Origin: Nocardioides marmoriginsengisoli
Lineage (GTDB): Bacteria; Actinomycetota; Actinomycetes; Propionibacteriales; Nocardioidaceae
Assembly: GCF_003725695.1 (NCBI RefSeq)
Contig: NZ_RJSE01000007.1
Span: 62,001-126,000 of the forward strand
DNA: 64,000 bases
Direction of reading: 5' to 3'
In this document: positions 8,139 to 17,051 of the stretch, piece by piece
Position numbering within the stretch: position 1 is the first letter of the stretch
How the letters are laid out: each line of letters starts with the position of its first letter
Notes under the pieces: model-generated
The model's input: the letters and a program-made list of their open reading frames with translations, nothing else
Databases searched by the model: none
What the model was told of the DNA's origin: nothing
Translations under genes and position numbers: made by a program

Positions 8139-9290
8139 ATGGACTTCGATGACAGCGAGGCCGACCTGGCGTTCCGCCGCGAGGCGGGCCAGTGGCTCGA
8201 CGACGCCCTGCGGGACGTCCCCGACCAGGAGGACCTGACCCAGGACCAGCGCGAGGACTGGTCCCGGATCTGGCAGGACCGGCTCTGCGCGGCGAACTGG
8301 GCCGGACTCTCCTGGCCCGCCGAGCACGGCGGCCGCGGGATGGACTCGCTCGCCCAGGCGATCTTCAACGAGGAGGCGGCGGTCCGCGGGGCGCCGTACC
8401 CGCTCAACGGCGTCGGGATGATGCTGGCCGGGCCGACGATCATCGCCCACGGCACCGCCGAGCAGCAGGCCCGCTACCTGCCCGGCATCCTCCGCGGCGA
8501 GACCTACTGGTGCCAGGGCTTCAGCGAACCGGGCTCGGGTTCCGACCTGGCCAGCCTGCGCACCTCGGCGACCAAGGTCGACGGCGGCTGGCTGATCAAC
8601 GGGTCGAAGATCTGGACCTCGAACGCGCACAACGCCTCGAAGTGCCTGCTGCTCGCGCGCACCGACGGCGACGCCTCCAAGCACGCCGGGATCACCTACT
8701 TCCTGGCACCGATGGACAAGTTCACGGTGCAGCCGCTGACGATGATCAACGGCGACACCGAGTTCAACGAGATGTTCCTCGACGACGTCTTCGTCCCGGA
8801 CGAGGACGTCCTCGGCGGTCTCGGCAACGGCTGGAAGGTCGCGCTGACCACCCTGGCGTTCGAGCGCGGCAGCATGGCGCTGAACCTGTGGGTCTGGGCC
8901 CGCGAGGCCGTCGACCGGATCATCGACGTGGCCCTCGAGCGCGGCCTGGCCGACGACACCGCCTTCCTCGACACCGTCGGCGCGCTCCAGTGCGACGCCG
9001 AGGCGGTCCGGATCGGCTCGATGCGGATGCTCGGTGAGAGCCAGGCGGGCGGTGTCCCCGGACCGGAGACCTCGGCGCTCAAGGGCCTGTGGGCCGGTGT
9101 GGTGCAGAACGCCAACCGGCTCGCGGTCCAGCTCGACGAGGCCGGCGGAGTGCTCCTCGACGGCGACGGTGCCGGCGCCCGGATGCGCCGTTACCTCCGT
9201 GCCCGCGCCCACACCATCGAGGGCGGCACCGAGGAAGTCCAGAAGTCCATTCTCGCGGAGCGGGTGCTCAGCCTGCCCCGCTCGCGTTGA
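8139..9290 (+). CDS. Acyl-CoA dehydrogenase, larger subunit type
   Basis: This 383-residue FAD enzyme of the ACAD family introduces an alpha-beta double bond in an acyl-CoA. It shows the N-terminal helical domain, the central GFSEPGSGSDLASLRTSA block that binds FAD and substrate, and a C-terminal GGTEEVQKSILAERVLSLPR tail typical of these enzymes (tail given by key residues GGTEEVQ). It starts 27 bases after the ligase. Directly downstream is a shorter ACAD, and adjacent unequal pairs often form alpha2beta2 heterotetramers in steroid side-chain breakdown (FadE26/27, FadE28/29). I infer the same here. Confidence 0.88.
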   Translation: MDFDDSEADLAFRREAGQWLDDALRDVPDQEDLTQDQREDWSRIWQDRLCAANWAGLSWPAEHGGRGMDSLAQAIFNEEAAVRGAPYPLNGVGMMLAGPTIIAHGTAEQQARYLPGILRGETYWCQGFSEPGSGSDLASLRTSATKVDGGWLINGSKIWTSNAHNASKCLLLARTDGDASKHAGITYFLAPMDKFTVQPLTMINGDTEFNEMFLDDVFVPDEDVLGGLGNGWKVALTTLAFERGSMALNLWVWAREAVDRIIDVALERGLADDTAFLDTVGALQCDAEAVRIGSMRMLGESQAGGVPGPETSALKGLWAGVVQNANRLAVQLDEAGGVLLDGDGAGARMRRYLRARAHTIEGGTEEVQKSILAERVLSLPRSR

Positions 9291-9302
9291 TCGAGGAGCG
9301 GC

Positions 9303-10322
9303 ATGCGAGCCACCTTCACCCAGGACCAGCTGGACATCGAGAAGACCGTCCGGGCCCTCGCCGAGGGCGAGGACGTCGGGTCCCGCGCCACGCTCACGGC
9401 ACCCTGGACCGCGCCGGCGTGCGACGCCGTCCTGCTCCGTGACTTCGGCCTGCTCGGCGTCCCCGAGTCGGCCGGCGGGGTCGGGTCGTCGCTGATCGAC
9501 CTGCTCGTCGCCGTCGAGGCGCTCGGCGAGCACCTGGTACCGAGCCGGTTCCCGGCGCACGCCGCCGCCGTCCAGCTCGCCGCAGGCGTCGGCACGCTGC
9601 CCGACGAGGTGCTTGAGGGGCGCCGGGTGCTGACCCCCGCGGTCGACGTACCGGCTCACTCCGGGTGGGGCGACCGGGTGCCGAACGACCTGCTGATCCG
9701 CACCCTCGTCCGGTACGCCGCCCAGGCCGACGCGCTCGTCGGCCTCAGCGCGGACGGTGTCTGGATCGCCGACCCGGCCGGGATCGCGCCGCGGGTCTCC
9801 TTCGACCCGTCGGTGCCGCTCTCCGACGTCACCCTGACCCAACCCGAGCAGGTCGCCCCGGCCGGCTCCGGCGTCCAGCGGGCCACCCTGGTCGCGGCCG
9901 CCGAGCTGTGCGGCGTTGCCCAGGGAGCGATCGAGCTGGCCGCCGGCTACGCCCGGACCCGCGAGCAGTTCGGCCGGGTGATCGGCTCCTTCCAGGCGGT
10001 CGCGTTCCAGCTCGCCGAGGCCGCGACGATGCGCAAGGCCGCCTGGGACCTGACCCTGTACGCCGCCTGGGCCGTCGAGCTCGGCCGTCCCGAGGCGGCA
10101 GCACAGGTGCATGCCGCGAAGGCCGCCGCGGGCAAGGCCGCGGTCTTCGCCGCCGAGCGCTGCATCCAGGTGCACGGCGGGATGGGCATCACGATGGAGG
10201 CGGACCCGCACCTCTACCTGCGCCGTGCCTTCGTCCTCGACGCCGTGCTCGGTCGCGGCTCGTGGCATCGGCGTCGTGCCGGCGAGCTCCGGGTCGCCGC
10301 GCGCCGCACCGTCAGCACCTAG
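9303..10322 (+). CDS. Acyl-CoA dehydrogenase, shorter partner subunit
   Basis: This 339-residue ACAD-fold protein is shorter than the usual 380-400 residues. It has the C-terminal helical domain with YARTREQFGRVIGSFQAV and the QVHGGMGITMEADPHLYLRRA block, but a reduced N-terminal and middle region. In heteromeric actinobacterial dehydrogenases one subunit carries catalysis and the other completes the FAD site. Twelve bases separate it from the 383-residue gene, so a heterotetramer is likely. It is the last gene of the first operon, ahead of the second operator at 10365. Confidence 0.85.
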   Translation: MRATFTQDQLDIEKTVRALAEGEDVGSRATLTAPWTAPACDAVLLRDFGLLGVPESAGGVGSSLIDLLVAVEALGEHLVPSRFPAHAAAVQLAAGVGTLPDEVLEGRRVLTPAVDVPAHSGWGDRVPNDLLIRTLVRYAAQADALVGLSADGVWIADPAGIAPRVSFDPSVPLSDVTLTQPEQVAPAGSGVQRATLVAAAELCGVAQGAIELAAGYARTREQFGRVIGSFQAVAFQLAEAATMRKAAWDLTLYAAWAVELGRPEAAAQVHAAKAAAGKAAVFAAERCIQVHGGMGITMEADPHLYLRRAFVLDAVLGRGSWHRRRAGELRVAARRTVST

Positions 10323-10364
10323 AAATCACCACCGAGCCCTTGCGGGGGACTCGGCATCTCGGTA

Positions 10365-10386
10365 ACATACCAACTGGTCGGAATAT
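10365..10386. promoter_or_regulatory. Operator-like palindrome, copy 2 of the catabolic island
   Basis: The site ACATACCAACTGGTCGGAAT matches the site at 6539 at 18 of 20 positions. It lies 14 bases upstream of the GTG start of the first luciferase-like gene, overlapping where a promoter should be. It marks the beginning of the second operon of the island and suggests one repressor controls both. Confidence 0.65.
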
Positions 10387-10399
10387 ACGAGGAGTGCAC

Positions 10400-11485
10400 G
10401 TGAAGTTCGGAGTCATGAACCTGTTCCCGGCGTCCGACGCCGGATCTGACAACCAGGTGCTGCGCCAGACGCTCGAGGAGATCCAGCTCGCCGACGAGCT
10501 CGGCTTCGACTCGGTCTGGCTCGCCGAGCACCACTTCTCCAAGTACGGCATGCTCGGCAGCCCGATGAACTTCGGGATGGCGATCGCCGAGCGGACCAAG
10601 CAGATCACCATCGGCACCGCCGTCCTGGTGCTCCCGCTGCACGACCCGCTCCGCCTGGCCGAGGACATCGCCGCGCTGGACGTGCTCAGCGAGGGCCGGG
10701 TCTCGATCGGCGTCGGCCGCGGCTACCAGCCCTCCGAGTTCGCCGGCTTCGGGATCCCGCTCGAGGAGTCCAAGGGCCGCTACGAGGAGACCCTCGCGGT
10801 GATCCGGCTGGCGCTGTCGGAGGAGAACTTCTCGTTCCACGGCGAGTACCTGCACTACGACAACATCACCACCTACCCGCGGCCCTTCACCCCCGGCGGG
10901 CCGCCGATCCTCCAGGGCACCGTCTCGCCGGACAGCTTCCGCGACCGCGGCGCCATCGGCGAGTCGATCATCACCTCGCCGAACTTCACCCCGCTCGGCA
11001 TCATGCAGAAGAACTTCGCGCTCTACCGGAACGCCATGGTGGAGAACGGGTTCGACCTCAGCACCTACGACTTGCCCTTCATGCAGCAGGTCTGGTGCGG
11101 TGAGGGCGAGACTGGACTCCAGGAGGCTGCCCAGGCGGCGCTGAACTACTACAAGTCGGTGGGGAAGGTCATCCCCGGCTCGGAGGACGCCATGGAGAAG
11201 GAGCGCGACTACTACGCGGCCGTGGCCAAGAACATCGAGCTGCTGACCCTCGAGCAGACCCTCACCCACGGCGGCAACTTCGGGTCGCCGCAGCGGGTCA
11301 TCGAGACCATCGAGATGCTCCGCGAGCAGCTCGGCATCAACCACTACATCGGCTGGCTGCGGATCCCGTCGCTGGACCGCAAGGCGGCGCTGAAGTCGAT
11401 GGAGATGTTCGCCGCCGAGGTGATCCCGTACTTCCGCGAAGGTGCCGGCTCGACCGCGACGGTGGAAGAGGCGGTCGTCGGGTGA
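10400..11485 (+). CDS. Luciferase-like flavin-dependent monooxygenase 1 (LLM)
   Basis: This 361-residue TIM-barrel protein of the LuxA/LLM superfamily has DELGFDSVWLAEHHFSKYG near residues 32-50, as in bacterial luciferase alpha-type chains, and VLSEGRVSIGVGRGYQPSEFAGFG later. Members use FMNH2 or F420 to hydroxylate or oxygenate substrates. The GTG at 10400 is preceded by GAGGAG; a much longer in-frame ORF from 9665 overlaps the dehydrogenase and is rejected. It is the longest and most luciferase-like of the four LLM paralogues. Its stop overlaps the next LLM by four bases, so the two may form a heterodimer, which is inference. Confidence 0.87.
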   Translation: MKFGVMNLFPASDAGSDNQVLRQTLEEIQLADELGFDSVWLAEHHFSKYGMLGSPMNFGMAIAERTKQITIGTAVLVLPLHDPLRLAEDIAALDVLSEGRVSIGVGRGYQPSEFAGFGIPLEESKGRYEETLAVIRLALSEENFSFHGEYLHYDNITTYPRPFTPGGPPILQGTVSPDSFRDRGAIGESIITSPNFTPLGIMQKNFALYRNAMVENGFDLSTYDLPFMQQVWCGEGETGLQEAAQAALNYYKSVGKVIPGSEDAMEKERDYYAAVAKNIELLTLEQTLTHGGNFGSPQRVIETIEMLREQLGINHYIGWLRIPSLDRKAALKSMEMFAAEVIPYFREGAGSTATVEEAVVG

Positions 11486-12471
11486 AGGTCAGCTGCTTCC
11501 TGAGCGCCCAGTTCGACCCGTCGGCGTCCGCCGTCGACGGGGTCGACGACGTGGTGACCCAGGCGGCGGCCGCCGAGGCGGCCGGGTTCCACGCCGTCTA
11601 CCTCGGGCACCACTACCTGGCGCAGTCGGCGTTCATCCAGCCGATCCCGCTGGCCGGCTACCTGGCCGCCGCGACCGACCGGGTCCGGATCGGCACCGGC
11701 GTGCTGCTGGCACCCCTGCTCAACCCGATCGCGCTCGCCGAGGAGCTCGCCTCCCTGGACGTGCTGTCGAACGGCCGGCTCACGGTCGGCATCGGCGCGG
11801 GCTACCGCAAGCGCGAGACGACGGCCTTCGGCGTCGACTGGCCCGACCGGCTCACCCGGCTGGCCGAGTACGTCCCGATCCTGCGCGCGCTGTGGAACGG
11901 CGAGACCCTCGACCTCGCCGGCAGCTGGGGCGAGGTCCCCGGAGCCTCGGTGGTGCTGCGCCCGGTCCAGCCCGGCGGCCCGCCACTGTGGATCGGCGCC
12001 TTCGCCGAGCCGGCGATCAAGCGCGCGGCCCGGCTGGACACGCCCTGGCTGATCGGCCCGAAGGGCAACGACGCGGAGCTGTCCCGGCTGCTCGGCATCT
12101 ACCGCGACACCCTGACCGAGCACGGCTTCTCGCACGACCGCGGGTACCCGATGTCCCGGGAGGCGTTCGTCGCCGACACCCACGCCGCCGCCGTCGCCGG
12201 TGTCCGGCCGCACCTGGAGCGCCAGTACGCCGGCTACAAGTCCTGGGACGACGCCCAGGGCCTGGACATCGACCGGTACCTCGAGGAGGACTGCCTGGTG
12301 GGCACCCCGGAGGAGATCGTCGCCAAGCTCCGCCGCTGGGAGTCCGACCTCGGCATCACCGAGGTGTCGCTCCGGCTCCAGTTCGTCGGGGCGAGCCAGC
12401 ACGAGGCCATGGACCAGATCGCCCGCTTCGGCGCGGTGATCGAACTCCTCGACGCCGCCGAGGCCGCCTGA
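11482..12471 (+). CDS. Luciferase-like flavin-dependent monooxygenase 2 (LLM)
   Basis: This 329-residue LLM protein has AGFHAVYLGHHYL in the N-terminal barrel, VLSNGRLTVGIGAGYRKRETTAFG in the middle, and a C-terminal segment with GTPEEIVAKL. The GTG start overlaps the stop of LLM 1 (GTGA) and its own stop touches the ATG of the next ligase (TGATG), so expression is translationally coupled. Flavin or F420 use cannot be decided from sequence, and a reductase partner is not encoded in the island. Confidence 0.85.
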   Translation: MKVSCFLSAQFDPSASAVDGVDDVVTQAAAAEAAGFHAVYLGHHYLAQSAFIQPIPLAGYLAAATDRVRIGTGVLLAPLLNPIALAEELASLDVLSNGRLTVGIGAGYRKRETTAFGVDWPDRLTRLAEYVPILRALWNGETLDLAGSWGEVPGASVVLRPVQPGGPPLWIGAFAEPAIKRAARLDTPWLIGPKGNDAELSRLLGIYRDTLTEHGFSHDRGYPMSREAFVADTHAAAVAGVRPHLERQYAGYKSWDDAQGLDIDRYLEEDCLVGTPEEIVAKLRRWESDLGITEVSLRLQFVGASQHEAMDQIARFGAVIELLDAAEAA

Positions 12472-14021
12472 TGAGTACGACGAACCTGGCCGCCGTCCTC
12501 GCTGCGCGCTGCGCCGACCGGGCCGCCGTACCGGCGCTCTTCGGTGACGACGGACGCTCCTGGACCTTCGACGAGATCGACCTGCTTGCCGGCGGGGTCG
12601 CCGCGGCGCTGCGGGCCGAGGGCATCGGCGCCGGTGACCGGGTGGCGTTCTACCTGACCAACGGTCCCGAAACCGTCTTCTTCCTCTTCGGCGCCTGGAA
12701 GGTCGGCGCCGTCCCGGTGACGATCAGCAGCCTGTACAACGCTGCCGAGCTGACCGAGTCGCTCGCGAAGACCCAGCCTCGGCTGTTGCTGGTCGACGGG
12801 CGCCGGGCCGACGTGGTCGCCGGCATCGACTCCGAGGTCCCGGTCCGCTCGATCGACGGCAGCCTGCCGGACGTGCCGGTCTTCGACTGGCAGCACCAGC
12901 AGCGCGTCGACGCGGTCGAGGTGGACGACGACGCCGAGGCCTGCATCCTGTTCACCGGCGGCACCACCGGCCGGCCGAAGGCGGTCAGCGTCACCCACGC
13001 CGGCACCCGCGGCTCGCTGCAGCGGCTGGCCCGGGTCTCCACCGGCACCGAGGACGAGGGCACCGCGGCGCTCGACGCCAAGCCGAACCTGATCGCGCTG
13101 CCGCTCTTCCACTCCGGCGGACAGCACTCGCTGCTGTTCGCGTTCTTCGTCGGCCGGCCGGCGGTGGTCTGGGAGCGGTTCTCGATCGACCTGCTCGGCG
13201 ACCTGATGGAGCAGTACCGCTTCGACAACTTCTTCTTCCTGCCGACGATGGTCTTCGACATCGTGCACGCCGAGCGGGTGCTCCCGTTCGAGGGCGTGAA
13301 GTCGGTGCTGGTCGCCGGCCAGGCCATCTCCTGGACGGTACGGCGCGCGTTCGAGGAGCGCTACCAGGTGCCGATCCTGGTCAACTACGGCTCGACCGAG
13401 TCCGGCCACATCGCCGGCTGGACCGGCCGGGACATGAAGGCCGGTCTCTGGAAGCCCGGGTCCGCCGGCCGGGTCTACCCCGGTGTCGAGCTGGAGATCC
13501 GCGACGACGACGGCGCGGCGCAACCCGTCGGCACCGAGGGCGAGGTCGTGGTCCGCTCGGCGATGACGAAGGGCTACGTCGACGACGCCGAGGCCTCCGC
13601 GGAGCTGGTCCGCGACGGCTGGGTGCACACCGGCGACATGGGCTACGTCGACGACGACGGCGTGCTCTGGCTGTCGGGCCGCAAGCGCGACATGATCAAG
13701 TGCGCCGGCTTCCAGGTCTGGCCCGAGGAGATCGAGGACGCCCTGCGCGCGCACCCGCTGGTGCGTGACATCCGGGTGGTCGGCGTACCGGACGACCGGC
13801 TCGGGGAGATCCCGGTGGCGCTCGTCGTCCGGGAGCGGGACACGGCGCTGGACGACGACGGCCTCGCCGCTGCGCTGGTCGCCTTCGCCCGCGAGGAGCT
13901 GGCCCACTTCAAGACCCCGCGCCGGATCGAGTTCGTCGCCGAGCTCGAGCGCAGTGCGACCGGCAAGATCAGCCGGGCCTCGGTGCCCGACCTGGCCCCG
14001 GCCGACGGCGGGGTGCGCTGA
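12471..14021 (+). CDS. Second acyl-CoA synthetase (AMP-forming)
   Basis: This 516-residue ANL ligase has the loop FTGGTTGRPKAV, the NYGSTESG motif, the hinge GRKRDMIKCAGFQVWPEEIE and the terminal lysine in ATGKISR. The Ser of the usual TSGTTG loop is Gly here (TGGTTG), a variation seen in some CoA ligases. The ATG at 12471 overlaps the stop of LLM 2 by one base; a longer in-frame reading from 11442 is a shadow of the upstream gene. A second ligase in the same operon suggests that two different acids are activated, for example the primary substrate and a product formed after ring or chain oxidation. That is inference. Confidence 0.88.
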   Translation: MSTTNLAAVLAARCADRAAVPALFGDDGRSWTFDEIDLLAGGVAAALRAEGIGAGDRVAFYLTNGPETVFFLFGAWKVGAVPVTISSLYNAAELTESLAKTQPRLLLVDGRRADVVAGIDSEVPVRSIDGSLPDVPVFDWQHQQRVDAVEVDDDAEACILFTGGTTGRPKAVSVTHAGTRGSLQRLARVSTGTEDEGTAALDAKPNLIALPLFHSGGQHSLLFAFFVGRPAVVWERFSIDLLGDLMEQYRFDNFFFLPTMVFDIVHAERVLPFEGVKSVLVAGQAISWTVRRAFEERYQVPILVNYGSTESGHIAGWTGRDMKAGLWKPGSAGRVYPGVELEIRDDDGAAQPVGTEGEVVVRSAMTKGYVDDAEASAELVRDGWVHTGDMGYVDDDGVLWLSGRKRDMIKCAGFQVWPEEIEDALRAHPLVRDIRVVGVPDDRLGEIPVALVVRERDTALDDDGLAAALVAFAREELAHFKTPRRIEFVAELERSATGKISRASVPDLAPADGGVR

Positions 14022-15007
14022 TGAAGTTCGGGATCATGGCTTCGCACCAGTACCCGCACGCCGACGACCTCGGCAAGCACCTGAGCGACCTGTTCGGCAC
14101 CGTCGAGACGGCCGCGGAACTGGGCTACGACTCGGTGTGGACGATCAACCACTTCGGCTCCAACCTGGCCACCCCGCAGCCGATCTCGATGATGGCCAGC
14201 CTGATCCCGCGGACCGGGGAGATGACGCTGGGCACCGGGATCCTGCTGCTGCCGCTGTTCCACCCGGTCCACGTCGCCGAGGAGTTCGCCACCCTCGACC
14301 ACCTCTCCGGCGGACGGGTCGTGCTCGGTGTCGGGGCGGGCTACCGCGAGAACGAGTTCGCCGCCTTCGGGGTCGACCCGGACTCTCGCTTCCGGCGCCT
14401 CGACGAGAGCCTGCGGCTGATCCGCGAGCTCTGGACCGGCGAGGTGGTCAACCACGACGGCGAGTTCTACCCGCTGCACGACGCCACCATCGGGATCACG
14501 CCACTGACCCCGGGCGGTCCGCCGATCTGGGTGGGCGCCGGCGGCAAGAAGGCGGTACGACGGGCAGCCCGGCTCGGCGACGCCTGGTACGCCCCCGGCA
14601 ACTCGCCGAGCAAGCGCTTCCTGCCCGAGCACGTCGCCGTCTACGACGAGGCGCTGGTCGAGTTCGGCAAGGACTCGGGAGCCGTCGAGCGCCCGGTCGG
14701 TGTCGAGCTCTACTGCGCGCCGACGAACGAGCAGGCCGTCGAGGAGGCGCTGCCGCACGCGCGCACCGAGTACTCGACCTACGCGGAGTACCCGGCCCTG
14801 CGCTGGCAGCGGGACCGGTTCGACGAGCTCGTGGTGAACACCCTGATGCTCGGTTCGCCGGAATACCTGATCGAGCGGATCTCCGCGCTGCGGGACCAGG
14901 GCTTCAACCACGTGATCTTCAGACCCGGCTGGCTCGGGATGCCGGCGGACAAAGTGCGGGCATCGCTGCGGCTCTTCGCCGCCGAGGTGTTCCCCGCCTT
15001 CCGCTGA
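14021..15007 (+). CDS. Luciferase-like flavin-dependent monooxygenase 3 (LLM)
   Basis: This 328-residue LLM protein is clearly paralogous to LLM 4 at 16071: both share an opening of the form KFGI...HQY, then LGTGILLLPL or LGTGILILPL, SGGRVVLGVGAGYRENEFAAFG and a C-terminal FNHVIFRPGWLGMP block. It starts one base inside the stop codon of the ligase (TGATG). The similarity to LLM 4 indicates a duplication followed by divergence within the operon. The enzyme may oxidise an acyl-CoA or ring ketone; no direct evidence decides. Confidence 0.86.
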   Translation: MKFGIMASHQYPHADDLGKHLSDLFGTVETAAELGYDSVWTINHFGSNLATPQPISMMASLIPRTGEMTLGTGILLLPLFHPVHVAEEFATLDHLSGGRVVLGVGAGYRENEFAAFGVDPDSRFRRLDESLRLIRELWTGEVVNHDGEFYPLHDATIGITPLTPGGPPIWVGAGGKKAVRRAARLGDAWYAPGNSPSKRFLPEHVAVYDEALVEFGKDSGAVERPVGVELYCAPTNEQAVEEALPHARTEYSTYAEYPALRWQRDRFDELVVNTLMLGSPEYLIERISALRDQGFNHVIFRPGWLGMPADKVRASLRLFAAEVFPAFR

Positions 15008-15088
15008 CGCCGCGCCGCCGTACCGACCGCAACGACACCGATGCCCGAACTCGGGCCGATCGACCAACGAAACAAGTGAGGAACTGCC

Positions 15089-16063
15089 GTGAAGAAGACT
15101 GAGGCCGAGCTGCTGGAGAACCAGTGGGACGTCGAGAACATGGAGGTCGACCCCGAGACCCTGGCGTCGTACGTGCGCTACGAGGTCGACGAGGAGCGCT
15201 CGACCGCGACGATCACCTTCGACCGCGCCGACCGGCTCAACGCGATCCCGGTCGCGGCCTTCGAGCGGGTCGGTGACCTGGTCCGCGAGGCCGAGTCCGA
15301 CGACCGCGTCAAGGTGATCATCTTCAAGGGCGAGGGCGACCACTTCGGCACCGGTGCCGACGCCGCCGAGCTCGGCCACTACATCGGCTACAAGTCCGGC
15401 ACCGACAAGGCGTCGCGACGTCGTCCGGCCCAGCGCCAGCGGATCCTCCCGGACCGCAACGTGCTCTCCTCCGGGTTCACCCGCCCGATCATCGAGTCGC
15501 TGAAGGCGACCATCTGCCAGGTGCAGGGCTACTGCTACGGCGGGCACTTCCAGATCGCGCTCTCCGCCGACATCGTGATCGCCAGCCCGGACGCCAAGTT
15601 CACGCACCCGGCCTTCCGCTACCTCGGCCCGGCCCCGCAGGACATGTACCACTGGGTCGAGAAGGTCGGCCTGACCACGATGAAGGACGTCATGCTCACC
15701 ATGCGCGCGATCGGTGCCGAGGAGGGCGAGCGCAAGGGCCTGGTCACCAAGGTGGTCGAGCGCGACGAGCTGGACAAGTGGGTCGCGGACTACGCCGAGG
15801 CGATCGCGGTGATGCCGCTGGACTCGCTGATGATGGGTAAGTCGATGATGCAGATCATGATGGAGGCGCGCGGCAAGGGTCTCGGCGCGATGACCAGCTG
15901 GGTCGGCCACGGCTGGGCCACCAACGCGTCCTTCGACCCCGGCGACTGGAACTTCCTCAAGGAGCGTCGCGACCAGGGCGTCAGTGCCGCGCTCGCCGAC
16001 CGCGACCGGATGGTGGCGCCGTACTTCCGGCTCAGCGACAGCCGCTCGCAAGAAGAGGCGTGA
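15089..16063 (+). CDS. Enoyl-CoA hydratase/isomerase family protein, long form
   Basis: This 324-residue crotonase-fold protein has the oxyanion-hole segments HFGTGADAAELG and YCYGGHFQIALSADIVIAS. It carries an unusual N-terminal extension of about 35 residues (rich in Glu) and an insert after GYKSGTDKASRRRP. The usual catalytic glutamates of enoyl-CoA hydratase are not obvious at their normal places (FRYLGPAPQDMYHW occupies that region), so it might be an isomerase, ring hydrolase or decarboxylase rather than a hydratase. The GTG at 15089 follows GTGAGGAACTGCC. An 81-base gap separates it from LLM 3. Confidence 0.82.
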   Translation: MKKTEAELLENQWDVENMEVDPETLASYVRYEVDEERSTATITFDRADRLNAIPVAAFERVGDLVREAESDDRVKVIIFKGEGDHFGTGADAAELGHYIGYKSGTDKASRRRPAQRQRILPDRNVLSSGFTRPIIESLKATICQVQGYCYGGHFQIALSADIVIASPDAKFTHPAFRYLGPAPQDMYHWVEKVGLTTMKDVMLTMRAIGAEEGERKGLVTKVVERDELDKWVADYAEAIAVMPLDSLMMGKSMMQIMMEARGKGLGAMTSWVGHGWATNASFDPGDWNFLKERRDQGVSAALADRDRMVAPYFRLSDSRSQEEA

Positions 16064-16070
16064 GCCGGCG

Positions 16071-17051
16071 GTGAAGTTCGGGATCCTGCTCGATCACCAG
16101 TACGACCCGGGCACCGACATCGGTGCCCGGACCGGCGAGCTGGTCGAGTACGTCCAGCACATCCGCGACCTGGGCTACGACTCGCTCTTCGGCATCCACC
16201 ACTACCTGTCGTCGTTGAGCACCCACCAGCCGCTGCCGCTGCTGTCCCGGTTGATCGACCACTCCGGGTCGATGGAGCTGGGCACCGGGATCCTGATCCT
16301 CCCGCTCGGGCACCCGGTGCACTGGGCCGAGGAGATCGCCACCATCGACCAGATGTCCGGAGGGCGCTTCGTCCTCGGCATCGGGTCGGGCTACCGCGAG
16401 GACGAGTTCGCCTCCTTCGGGGTGGAGCGCCGTACCCGGGTCTCCCGGATGAACGAGTCGCTCGACGTGATGCGGCAGCTCTGGTCCGGCGAGAAGGTCA
16501 CCCACCACGGCCAGCACTTCGACCTCGACGGCGTCCGTTGCAGCGTGCTGCCGGCCCAGGACGAGATCCCGGTCTGGGTGGGCGCGAACGGCCCGATCGG
16601 GATCGAGCGGATCGCCAAGCAGGGGCTGCCCTGGCTGGCGCCGTCCAACGTGCGCCGCAACTGGGCCGTCGGGAACCTGAAGGACTACCGCGAGCACCGG
16701 GCGGCGGCCGGCTTCGACGACACCGGAGCCACCTTCCCGATCCACCGGGACCTCTGCGTCGCCGACTCGTCGGAGGAGGCCTTCGCGATCGCCGGCACCG
16801 CCGTCCAGCGCTCCTACGGCGAGTACGTCCAGTACGGGATGGACTACTTCGACTCCCAGTGGGAGGGCATCAAGGAGAAGGCGCTGTTCTTCGGCTCGCC
16901 CGACGACATCGCCGCCAAGGTGCAGGACTTCGCCGACGCCGGCTTCAACCACTTCGTCTTCCGCTCGCAGTGGCTGGGGATGCCGATCGAGCAGTCGATG
17001 AAGATCGTGGAGCGGTTCGCCCGCGAGGTCATGCCGAGGTTCCGCTCATGA
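16071..17051 (+). CDS. Luciferase-like flavin-dependent monooxygenase 4 (LLM)
   Basis: This 326-residue LLM protein is most similar to LLM 3 in the same operon. Seen are LGYDSLFGIHHYLSS, LGTGILILPLGHPVHWAEE, SGGRFVLGIGSGYREDEFASFG and FNHFVFRSQWLGMP. The GTG at 16071 comes 7 bases after the hydratase stop; a longer in-frame start at 15984 is inside that gene. It ends in ATGA overlap with the VOC gene. As with the others, FMN versus F420 dependence is open. Confidence 0.86.
   Translation: MKFGILLDHQYDPGTDIGARTGELVEYVQHIRDLGYDSLFGIHHYLSSLSTHQPLPLLSRLIDHSGSMELGTGILILPLGHPVHWAEEIATIDQMSGGRFVLGIGSGYREDEFASFGVERRTRVSRMNESLDVMRQLWSGEKVTHHGQHFDLDGVRCSVLPAQDEIPVWVGANGPIGIERIAKQGLPWLAPSNVRRNWAVGNLKDYREHRAAAGFDDTGATFPIHRDLCVADSSEEAFAIAGTAVQRSYGEYVQYGMDYFDSQWEGIKEKALFFGSPDDIAAKVQDFADAGFNHFVFRSQWLGMPIEQSMKIVERFAREVMPRFRS

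Noticed and set aside
5418-10268. An open frame of over 1600 codons on the minus strand
   Set aside because: It is antisense to tdh, the ligase and both dehydrogenases, has Arg/Gly/Asp-rich nonsense composition and shows no family motif. Long antisense frames are common in very GC-rich DNA.
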